From contig PCSF01000047.1 of assembly GCA_002771315.1 (NCBI GenBank), forward strand, positions 1 to 14,801: 14,801 nt of DNA. The letters run 5' to 3'. This document shows positions 6,100-12,587 of this stretch, in pieces. The position numbers were made by a program, and so were the translations under genes. Source of the stretch: Desulfobacterales bacterium CG23_combo_of_CG06-09_8_20_14_all_52_9 (GTDB lineage Bacteria; Desulfobacterota; Desulfobacteria; Desulfobacterales; UBA2156). Numbering within the stretch: position 1 is the stretch's first letter; the number at the start of each line of letters is the position of its first letter. The notes under the pieces were generated by a model. It ran no database searches. It was not told where the DNA came from and worked only from the letters and a program-made list of their open reading frames with translations.

Positions 6100-8992
6100 A
6101 TGCTTTTTTCAGAATGTCGTTCCATCCTACCGGGATGCGGACAATATTTCCTTGCTTGTTTTTGAATAGAAGGTATTCGTTTTCAATCCCGAAAAGCAGC
6201 AGATCCCGGGTAATCTCGACATCCTGACGGCAGTATTTCAGAATGTCCTGTACCCGCCCTTCCTTCCACCATGTTAAAGCTTGCAACCCATCCGCACTTT
6301 TGCTTTTCCCCAATGTGATCTTCGCCAGATGATTCAGGGAGAGCCGGTATCCGAGGCAATGATGGATCTCTTCCAAAATATCTAGCGTCGGAAGTGTTTC
6401 AAAGTCGAAATCCGAATATCCCCTTAAAACACCATAATCGAAGCGCTTGATATTGAAGCCCACCACAAGCTCCAGGCGTTTGAGCCTTTCGATGAGCGCC
6501 GGAACTTCATTTTCCCGATAGGGGATATAGGCGTCCTCTTTGGAATCGAAAAGAACGACACAGCTGATCCGCATGAGATCCATTCGATGCCATCCACCCA
6601 CGTCGTCCGCCGAAAGCTGGGTCTCCAGATCCAACACTCCGTAGTACACGGGAGATGCCGGTTTTGTGACACGAATGCGATCATGATCTTCACCGATTTG
6701 AGGTTTCACCTTGTTAACGTCCGGCACGGCTGTTGAGGAACGGATCGCATCCAGGATGAAAAGGGCCCCGGCCTTGTCGATGGGTCGGTTCCCGGATCCG
6801 CACTTGGGAGAATGAACACAAGAAGGACACCCGATTTCACAGGGGCATGTGGCGATGACCTTATGGGTGAGTCTCAGCAGCTCCTCGGCCCGGATGAAGG
6901 CTTGACGGGTGAGACCCGCACCGCCTGGAACCCCGTCGTAAATAAACACAGCCGGCCCTTTCACCTGGGGATGAAACGGCATGGCGATGCCTCCCAGGTC
7001 GTTTCGATCCGTCATCACGAGCAGGGGGAAAATACCGATACCGGCGTGCTCAATAGCATGGATTCCCCCCATGAAGTGCAAAAATGCTTGGTCGGTCTTA
7101 ATCTGCACTTCTGGAGGAATCCGATACCACAATCCTTCAGTCTCGAAGATGAGGGGAGGCAAGTCCAATGGTACAATGCTGATTCTTTTTCCACCGTGGA
7201 TCCGCCATTTTTCGTACCCTGTGACCTGGTCGGTCACCTTCAAGCGTCCGGAGTAGACACGAGTACCCCATACCGGTTTTTCTTCAAAAATATCCAAAAT
7301 CTCGGTGTCTTTATGGCCCCGGACCCGGGTGTAATAATCGACTTTGGCCGAAACGGCATGGGCGGTCCTTGTGGAAAGGTCCAGCCTTTTTATCAGGAAA
7401 GACTCCCCCCGGTGGAGATAGACCGCCCCCGTGTGGGTCTCTTTGAATGCCCGAAAACCATCAACCTCTCCGATTGTTGCGCCGGTTTCCCCTGAAATGA
7501 CGAAGCGATCCCCTGCCCCCCGGAGATCCACTTCCCGGTGGGGATACCGACTTTTGGAGTAAAGTACTTTTCCATCTGAGCTGCGCAACAACTCCCCAAT
7601 TTCTTCAAGGCTGGCCGCCGCATATTGAACCGATTTTTCAGATAAAAAGGGTTCTTCCAACTTCAAGGGAAGTTCCGCCGCTGCACAAATCAAATGCTTG
7701 GATAAAATGGCCGGATTGTAAGGGTTGATGACTGCGGCCTCCGGTTCCCGGTTCACAAAATCTTCCGGGTTCCTCATGAAATACTGATCCAGGGCATCCT
7801 CACCGGCAACCAGGATCATGGCACTGTCCTGACCGGTTCGACCCACTCTTCCGCCCCGCTGCCATGTAGCGATAACGGAACCCGGATAACCCACCAGGAT
7901 GCACAAATCCAGGTTCCCGATGTCGATCCCCAGTTCCAGTGCGCTGGTGGACACCACCGCCAAAAGGTCGCCTGTGGAAAGCCGGTGCTCGATATCCCGG
8001 CGTTCCTCCGGCAAAAACCCGGCACGGTATGCGCTGATTTTCTCCGAATATGGACCGGCCTTGGTGGATGCCCAGAGGGCGATGAGCTCGGTGAGCTTCC
8101 GGGACTGGGTGTAAACGATCGTCCTGAGGCCGCGGCCGAGAGCGGCTTTCAGAAGCAAGATGGCCATCTGGGCTGCGCTTTCCGTGGGGTTGATAAACAG
8201 GAGGTGTCGTTTTCCTCGTCCCGCACCGCTTTCAGTGATGGGCTCAGCCTGGACCCCGGAAAGTTGACCGGAAAGCTGAGAAGGATTGGAGATCGTTGCG
8301 GAACTGAACAAATAGGACGGGGAAACCCCGTAGTGGGCGCATACCCGGTTAAACCGCCGGAAAACCTGTGCCATATGGGATCCCATAATCCCCCGATACG
8401 TATGCACCTCATCCACCACCACGATCTCGAGGTGCCTTAAAAACCCTGCCCATTTTGGATGGTATGGAAGGATGGAAAGATGCAACATCTCCGGATTCGT
8501 CAACAGGATGTTGGGAGGACGCTCCCGGATTTTTTTGCGCTGCCATGCCGTCGTATCCCCGTCATAGATGGCCGCCGTGGGAAGGATTCCCTCGAGATGG
8601 CTGGTCATCTCTTGAAAAACCCGCAATTGATCCTGGGCTAAAGCTTTGAGTGGAAAGAGGTACAGGGCCCTGAATTGCGGGTTTTGAAAAAATTTTTCCA
8701 AGACGGGGAGTGTGTAGACCAATGTTTTTCCGCTGGCGGTAGGTGTTGCGATCACAACGGACCGGTTCGATCGGAGGTAGTCCATTGCCTGAGCCTGATG
8801 GGAATAAAGACGTGCAATGCCCGTCTTTTCCAGTACACGGTTAATGGAATCCGGCCATGCTTTTTTGGACCGGGTCCAACAGGGTGTTATCGCCGGAAAG
8901 ATCTTATGATAAACTGTCTGTCCCGCAAGCCGTGGAGAGGATTTCAACGAATGAACGTATTCGTCAATAAGTGAACTGCGGCTTTCATTCAT
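6092..8992 (-). CDS. MrfA/YprA-type DEAD/DEAH helicase fused to MrfB/YprB-type DEDDy exonuclease
   Basis: A 966-aa two-enzyme protein. The helicase part (1-740) is an SF2 ATPase: ATPTASGKT (82-90, Walker A), DEVH (194-197), SSAT (230-233), STSALELGIDIG (348-359) and QRGGRVGRTGQ (378-388). Then comes the MrfA/YprA C-terminal region (DUF1998) with a cysteine cluster C716, C718, C722, C725, C731 in a CPC-x-x-GCPSC-x-x-SPKC pattern, a probable zinc site. After a linker (about 741-780), residues 781-940 form an RNase H-like exonuclease of the YprB type: LDLE (D788, E790), FNIKRFD (D852), and Y920-x3-D924, a full DEDDy set. In Bacillus subtilis MrfA and MrfB are separate adjacent genes acting in a mitomycin C repair route; here both are one chain. 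ATG at 8992 lacks a clear ribosome-binding site, but the N-terminus looks complete. Role in DNA damage repair is inferred. Confidence 0.92.
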   Translation of the reverse strand: MNESRSSLIDEYVHSLKSSPRLAGQTVYHKIFPAITPCWTRSKKAWPDSINRVLEKTGIARLYSHQAQAMDYLRSNRSVVIATPTASGKTLVYTLPVLEKFFQNPQFRALYLFPLKALAQDQLRVFQEMTSHLEGILPTAAIYDGDTTAWQRKKIRERPPNILLTNPEMLHLSILPYHPKWAGFLRHLEIVVVDEVHTYRGIMGSHMAQVFRRFNRVCAHYGVSPSYLFSSATISNPSQLSGQLSGVQAEPITESGAGRGKRHLLFINPTESAAQMAILLLKAALGRGLRTIVYTQSRKLTELIALWASTKAGPYSEKISAYRAGFLPEERRDIEHRLSTGDLLAVVSTSALELGIDIGNLDLCILVGYPGSVIATWQRGGRVGRTGQDSAMILVAGEDALDQYFMRNPEDFVNREPEAAVINPYNPAILSKHLICAAAELPLKLEEPFLSEKSVQYAAASLEEIGELLRSSDGKVLYSKSRYPHREVDLRGAGDRFVISGETGATIGEVDGFRAFKETHTGAVYLHRGESFLIKRLDLSTRTAHAVSAKVDYYTRVRGHKDTEILDIFEEKPVWGTRVYSGRLKVTDQVTGYEKWRIHGGKRISIVPLDLPPLIFETEGLWYRIPPEVQIKTDQAFLHFMGGIHAIEHAGIGIFPLLVMTDRNDLGGIAMPFHPQVKGPAVFIYDGVPGGAGLTRQAFIRAEELLRLTHKVIATCPCEIGCPSCVHSPKCGSGNRPIDKAGALFILDAIRSSTAVPDVNKVKPQIGEDHDRIRVTKPASPVYYGVLDLETQLSADDVGGWHRMDLMRISCVVLFDSKEDAYIPYRENEVPALIERLKRLELVVGFNIKRFDYGVLRGYSDFDFETLPTLDILEEIHHCLGYRLSLNHLAKITLGKSKSADGLQALTWWKEGRVQDILKYCRQDVEITRDLLLFGIENEYLLFKNKQGNIVRIPVGWNDILKKASK

Positions 8993-9274
8993 GCAAATAT
9001 CTTGAAATTACAGATTGTTGTTATTGAGTTGAGTTTAAAGTGGTTTTGTTATATGAATATATCAAAGGATGCAAGTGCGCTCTCATAAACTTCATAATAC
9101 CTTTTTCCAGAATTCGGAGATAATGACGGTATTCCTAATGATTCTAAAGAGTAATCATCTGGAGAAAATTCGCTGCAACCGGGGAATGTCATCCCCAATG
9201 CTTCGCCGGAGTCATGAAACCCTTTCCCGTAAAAGCAGCACCGGGTACTTCTATGGCGCGGCAGCGGAGCGATA
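8993..9274. other. Divergent intergenic region between helicase and CorC-type gene
   Basis: About 280 bp, AT-rich next to the helicase start. A weak promoter-like pair for the plus strand (TTGAGT 9029-9034, 17 bp, TATGAA 9052-9057) is present but only four of six bases match in each hexamer. A short hairpin GGGGA-ATGTCA-TCCCC lies at 9181-9196. The CorC-type gene has a GGAG ribosome-binding site 5 nt before its ATG. I see no convincing gene on either strand. Confidence 0.35.
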
Positions 9275-10549
9275 ATGATCCTGCAAATCATTATTCTCGT
9301 GGTTTTGATTCTTTTTTCCGGCTTTTTCTCTTCGGCAGAAACCGCTTTTTTTTCCATCAGTCGCACCCGGGCACGACATCTGGCAAAAAATGAGGGGCCG
9401 CCCTTTGAACTGATCTGGAAAATGAAGGAAAACCCGCACAGACTCTTGAGCACCGTCCTTGTGGGAAATAACCTGGTCAACATTTCAGCCGCTGCCTTGG
9501 CCACATCCATCACCATGGAGGTCTTTTCCAACTACGCCGTGAGTGCGGCCACCGGTATCATGACGCTTTTGATTCTGGTCTTCGGCGAGGTACTTCCAAA
9601 ATCCATTGCTACTCGAAACAACGTTCTCATCGCCCGGCTGACGATCTACCCTATCTACGGGCTTTCTCTCCTCTTTTACCCGATTTTGCTATTTTTAGAT
9701 TTCATCCCCAAACTCACCGGAAAAATGACCAAATCGCCCGGCCTCACGGAAGAGGAGCTCATCACATTTGTTGAAGCCGTAGAAGAGGAGGGTCGAATCA
9801 AGGAAGAGGAAAAAGAGCTGATCCATAACATTTTTGAACTCGACGACACCAATGCCTCGGAAATCATGACGCCTAGGGCCGACATGTTCGTCATCGAGGC
9901 GGATAAGCCGCTTGAGTTGGAAAAAATACTCCAGTCCGGATACACCCGTATTCCGGTCATTGAAGGGTCCATCGATCAAGTGATCGGAATTCTCAATATC
10001 AAGGATCTGTTCCTGTACCAGGCCCGCTGTGATGCGTCCATCGACATCCGAAAAATCATGAGGGCTCCCTACTTTGTCCCTGAGCATAAAAAGCTGGATC
10101 GATTGTTGCAGCAGTTCCGGAAGCGCAAAGACCATATGGCCATCGTCGTGGATGAATATGGCGGGGTGGCTGGGCTAGTTACGTTGGAAGACGCCCTTGA
10201 GGAGCTCGTGGGAGAAATCAGCGATGAGACAGACGTTGAAGATACGCATGTCCTGAAGCTTAGTGAAAACGAATGGATCGTCAAGGGAAAAACCGAGGTG
10301 GACGAAGTCAATGATGCGGTCGGCATGAAAATCCCCGACTCCAGCGAATATGACACCTTCTCCGGGTTCATCCTAGATCTGACCGGCAGAATACCCAAAG
10401 AAAAAGAAGAGATCGTGTTCAACGAATACCGCATCATCGTCAGAAAAATGGCCGGTAATCGGATCAAGGAACTCGGCGTTAAAAAGACGATTGAAAAACA
10501 AGCCTCGCTCATTCAAAATGGAATGGAAACGGCCCCTCGTGTTGGGTAA
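9275..10549 (+). CDS. CNNM/CorC-type transporter (DUF21, CBS pair, CorC_HlyC)
   Basis: A 424-aa inner-membrane protein of the CorC/HlyC/CNNM family, members of which are linked to Mg2+ or Co2+ export or resistance. The N-terminal DUF21 domain (1-150) has about four hydrophobic segments (roughly 1-20, 60-80, 90-110, 118-145), GFFSSAETAFF (16-26) and FGEVLPKSIATRN (103-115). An acidic linker (157-190) leads into a CBS pair (about 197-318) that begins EIMTPR (196-201) and includes DEYGGVAGLVTLEDALEELVGEI (293-315). The C-terminal CorC_HlyC domain (about 328-404) contains FSGFILDLTGRIP (362-374). Length and order are standard. Start: ATG at 9275 with GGAG 5 nt upstream. The next gene on the strand, a PocR-domain protein, starts 107 bp later, so co-transcription is possible. 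'Hemolysin' in older annotations of this family should not be taken literally. The ion transported cannot be read from sequence. Confidence 0.94.
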   Translation: MILQIIILVVLILFSGFFSSAETAFFSISRTRARHLAKNEGPPFELIWKMKENPHRLLSTVLVGNNLVNISAAALATSITMEVFSNYAVSAATGIMTLLILVFGEVLPKSIATRNNVLIARLTIYPIYGLSLLFYPILLFLDFIPKLTGKMTKSPGLTEEELITFVEAVEEEGRIKEEEKELIHNIFELDDTNASEIMTPRADMFVIEADKPLELEKILQSGYTRIPVIEGSIDQVIGILNIKDLFLYQARCDASIDIRKIMRAPYFVPEHKKLDRLLQQFRKRKDHMAIVVDEYGGVAGLVTLEDALEELVGEISDETDVEDTHVLKLSENEWIVKGKTEVDEVNDAVGMKIPDSSEYDTFSGFILDLTGRIPKEKEEIVFNEYRIIVRKMAGNRIKELGVKKTIEKQASLIQNGMETAPRVG

Positions 10550-10656
10550 TACACAAGCGCAATGGTTATTAAAGCTCTTTTATTTCGCAAGGTTCATCGT
10601 GTCGCCGGGTGAGTTACAGGCAGTTGCTCACGTCGGGCACGGGAGGAATGCAAGCG

Positions 10657-11190
10657 ATGCAACTGACCGATCTATTGCCCCTGGGAAAGTGGGTTGAAAT
10701 CGAAAAAGAGATCCACCGACGCTCGGGTTTGGACGCCTCGGTTTTCGATACAAAGGGATACCGCATCACCGGTTATCAAAAATGGGCGAATCGCTTTTGT
10801 CCGGCCATAAAGGCCAATGACAAGGGCCAAAGTTACATTTGCGCGGTAGCGAACATGAACGTGGCTTCCCAAGCCCAACAGACCCGAAAACCGGTCGTCG
10901 AAGAATGCGATGCCGGCCTGGTCAAAGCTTGTGTCCCCATCATCGTCAGAGATGAGTATATCGGCACCCTGTGCGGATGCGGGAGGATCCGGGATGGCGG
11001 CGAAGTGGAAATCTTTCTGGTCAATAAGATTACCGGAATCGACGAACAAGTCCTTGAAACGCTCATCGAAGATGTCCCCAGTATTTCAACCGAAGAGATC
11101 CAAAAAATCGTATTATACATGTCGAATGTTATTGATGAAGCCGTAGACAGCTATGAAAATCAGGGGACAAAAAAGGAAAATGTCTCTTAA
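10657..11190 (+). CDS. Stand-alone PocR ligand-binding domain protein, cysteine-rich
   Basis: A 177-aa protein that is essentially one PocR domain, a PAS-like sensory module normally fused to histidine kinases, diguanylate cyclases or AraC-type regulators. Signatures: SVFDTKGYRITGY (28-40), FCPAIK (47-52), YICAVANMN (60-68), ECDAGLVKACVPIIV (83-97) and the YIGTLCGCGR strand (101-110), where relatives usually have GxxxGGQ. Six cysteines (C48, C62, C84, C92, C106, C108) lie in the ligand-binding part. C48, C62 and C84 are at positions often cysteine in the family; C92 and the CGC pair seem extra, so a metal, Fe-S or redox role is possible but unproven. No output domain follows. I chose ATG at 10657 because GGAGG lies 10 nt upstream; GTG 10609 and ATG 10648 are alternatives. 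It sits between a CorC-type transporter and an Rrf2 regulator. The ligand is unknown. Confidence 0.85.
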   Translation: MQLTDLLPLGKWVEIEKEIHRRSGLDASVFDTKGYRITGYQKWANRFCPAIKANDKGQSYICAVANMNVASQAQQTRKPVVEECDAGLVKACVPIIVRDEYIGTLCGCGRIRDGGEVEIFLVNKITGIDEQVLETLIEDVPSISTEEIQKIVLYMSNVIDEAVDSYENQGTKKENVS

Positions 11191-11201
11191 CACATATCGC
11201 C

Positions 11202-11226
11202 TGATCGACTGATTGGATCATTTTTT
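11202..11226 (+). terminator. Probable weak intrinsic terminator after the PocR gene
   Basis: TGATC (11202-11206) and GATCA (11216-11220) form a 5-bp stem with a 9-nt loop, directly followed by TTTTTT (11221-11226), 11 nt after the PocR-protein stop. The U-tract and placement fit a terminator, but the stem is short and AT-rich, so it would be inefficient. Confidence 0.4.
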
Positions 11227-11275
11227 CACAAGTCAAAGAACGGTTTGCGTTTGAGTAAGTTTTGAAAACGGATAA

Positions 11276-11289
11276 TTCGAAATTCCGAA
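11276..11289. promoter_or_regulatory. Near-palindrome, candidate Rrf2-family operator
   Basis: TTCGAAATTCCGAA pairs with itself at six of seven symmetric positions. It overlaps a GATAAT hexamer (11271-11276) that could be a -10 element and lies 31 bp before the Rrf2 gene start. Rrf2-family regulators often bind such AT-rich dyads in their own promoters. No good -35 at 16-18 bp spacing was found, so the promoter itself is uncertain. Confidence 0.4.
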
Positions 11290-11320
11290 ATCGAGTCAAT
11301 CGCAGAGGAGAGCAAATCAC

Positions 11321-11743
11321 ATGAAGCTGTCGACTCGAAGCCGATATGGCGTCAGAATCCTTGTGGAACTTGCCCGACAGGCAGACGGCGGGCTAGTGAA
11401 AGTGGGAAAGATCTCCAATAATCAGAAGATCACCATCAAATACCTGGAACAGCTCATTCGACCCCTGAAGAAAGCCGGTTTGGTGCAAAGCTTTCGAGGG
11501 CCAAAAGGCGGTCATCAACTTGCCAAGAAGCCCGAGGAGATTATGTTGGGTCAGGTAGTTCGAATCCTTGAGGAGAAAAGCGACCTGCTGGATTGTATCC
11601 TCAAACCGGAAACTTGTCCATTCTCTGAAAAATGCCAGGCTCGTTTGGCCTGGAAAAAAGCCTCGGACGCCCTGTACGAAAAATTAAATTCCATCTCCAT
11701 CGCCGATCTGATCCAAGACGATGCCGCCGCCCCCTGCCCCTGA
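11321..11743 (+). CDS. Rrf2 family transcriptional regulator, IscR-like cysteine triad
   Basis: A 140-aa winged-helix regulator. It begins MKLSTRSRYGVRILVELARQ, the typical Rrf2 start, followed by the recognition region KITIKYLEQLIRPLKKAGLV (36-55) and the wing SFRGPKGGHQLAK (57-69). The C-terminal part has C92, C99 and C105 spaced C-x6-C-x5-C; Escherichia coli IscR has C92, C98, C104. This suggests an Fe-S cluster sensor of iron-sulfur status, redox or nitric oxide, though no histidine equivalent to IscR H107 is evident. A further C139 lies at the tail. IscR GGG-Y in the wing is GGH here, so DNA specificity may differ. Start: ATG at 11321 with GAGGAG about 9 nt upstream. No isc/suf genes are adjacent, so the regulon is open; autoregulation through the dyad at 11276-11289 is inferred. 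Confidence 0.93.
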   Translation: MKLSTRSRYGVRILVELARQADGGLVKVGKISNNQKITIKYLEQLIRPLKKAGLVQSFRGPKGGHQLAKKPEEIMLGQVVRILEEKSDLLDCILKPETCPFSEKCQARLAWKKASDALYEKLNSISIADLIQDDAAAPCP

Positions 11744-11901
11744 TCCGATCCGGATTCCCAGAAGATCTTTTCAAAATAGGCCCTGTTGAATTCGCTTAAG
11801 TTCTTTCCATCGCTTTCATGGATGACGATTCCGTTGCGATCCAAAACCTGAAGATAAGATTGTTTCCTGATTTTATGCCTGCTGAGGATTTGCGTTAACA
11901 C
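11744..11901 (-). other. Unassigned minus-strand reading frame, possible gene remnant
   Basis: Between the Rrf2 gene and the GcvR-like gene the minus strand stays open from an in-frame TGA near 12000 through the whole intergenic region. It encodes a protein-like stretch including RKQSYLQVLDRNG, IVIHESDGKN and LSEFNRAYFEKIF. A GTG at 11901 is a possible start with only a weak GAG upstream. No stop occurs before it runs antisense into the Rrf2 gene, where the sequence loses protein character. I do not recognise it. It could be a decayed gene, a small gene with a frameshift, or chance. Confidence 0.25.
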
Positions 11902-11909
11902 ATTTTTCT

Positions 11910-11928
11910 CGATCTTTAAAAAGGATCG
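11910..11928. repeat. Inverted repeat beside the GcvR-like promoter
   Basis: CGATCTTT (11910-11917) and AAGGATCG (11921-11928) form an 8-bp stem with one G-U pair and an AAA loop. It ends 10 bp upstream of the -35 box at 11939. No T-tract follows on either strand, so a terminator is unlikely; a regulator-binding site is possible. Confidence 0.3.
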
Positions 11929-11938
11929 AAATTGAAAA

Positions 11939-11967
11939 TTGACACCGGTTTCGGAATTGCATATAGA
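11939..11967 (+). promoter_or_regulatory. Near-consensus sigma70 promoter for the ACT/UPF0210/crotonase operon
   Basis: A perfect -35 TTGACA (11939-11944), a 17-bp spacer and TATAGA (11962-11967) stand upstream of the GcvR-like gene. Transcription would start near 11974, leaving a leader of about 47 nt. This is the best-formed promoter in the window; activity is inferred. Confidence 0.65.
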
Positions 11968-12020
11968 ATGCAGAGTCGAAATGAATTCAATACCCTTTCA
12001 GGGTCCCTAGAGCCGGCGTT

Positions 12021-12575
12021 ATGCAAAAATTGATCATTTCCGTAATCGGCTACGATCGGCCGGGTATCATCGCCGCCATCAGCCGTGTACTTTTCGAACA
12101 GGGATGCAACATTGAAAATGTCACCCAAACGATCCTGCAATCGCAGTTTGCCGGCGTCTTCATCGCTTCCATGCCCTCTGAATTCACGGTGGAAAGTATT
12201 TCCAGACAACTGGAAAAAGAGATGACCGTAATGGGTATGCAAGTGCATCTCATGCCGTTTTCCCTCCAACCGCCCTGTTTTCAAGGCACGAATAGTCAGC
12301 CCTTCGTGATCACCACTCAGGGCCCGGACCGGAAAGGTCTTGTAGCCGGAATCACTGAGGTCATCGCCCGGCATGGCGCCAACGTCACTAACCTCCAGGC
12401 TGTTTTTAAAGGGGGTGAAACTCCCGGTGACAACATCATGATCTACGAAGTGGACATCCCCGAATCCACAGACTGGCAGGCCTTCAATATGGATCTAAGA
12501 GAGCGTGCTTCCGAGTTGAATCTCCAGATCAGCATCCAGCACCGAAACATCTTTGAAGCCATTAACCGGATTTAG
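12021..12575 (+). CDS. GcvR-like protein with two ACT domains
   Basis: A 184-aa protein made of two ACT domains: residues about 3-80 (starting KLIISVIGYDRPGIIAAIS) and about 93-178 (PFVITTQGPDRKGLVAGITE). Each has the DRPG/DRKG turn at the small-molecule-binding interface of ACT domains. GcvR of E. coli, with the same arrangement, regulates glycine cleavage by binding another regulator, GcvA; no gcvA or gcv genes are seen here, so the name describes architecture only. There is no DNA-binding or enzymatic domain. The start is ATG at 12021; no strong ribosome-binding site is visible. It is first in a three-gene operon, 12 bp ahead of the UPF0210 gene. ACT protein plus UPF0210 is a recurring gene pair in bacteria and archaea, so it probably acts with or controls UPF0210, likely in response to an amino acid. 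Confidence 0.9.
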   Translation: MQKLIISVIGYDRPGIIAAISRVLFEQGCNIENVTQTILQSQFAGVFIASMPSEFTVESISRQLEKEMTVMGMQVHLMPFSLQPPCFQGTNSQPFVITTQGPDRKGLVAGITEVIARHGANVTNLQAVFKGGETPGDNIMIYEVDIPESTDWQAFNMDLRERASELNLQISIQHRNIFEAINRI

Positions 12576-12587
12576 ACGGGGAAAACC

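Noticed and set aside
6812..7495. 227-codon open frame on the plus strand opposite the helicase-exonuclease
   Set aside because: It lies entirely within the well-supported helicase C-terminal region, has no protein-family features, and no ribosome-binding site worth noting.
9049..9531. 160-codon minus-strand frame across the helicase/CorC spacer and the CorC start
   Set aside because: More than half is antisense to conserved DUF21 sequence. The part in the spacer is somewhat protein-like but I recognise nothing and see no start signal.
11916..12374. 152-codon minus-strand frame opposite the GcvR-like gene
   Set aside because: Antisense to the ACT domains, which are clearly coding on the plus strand.
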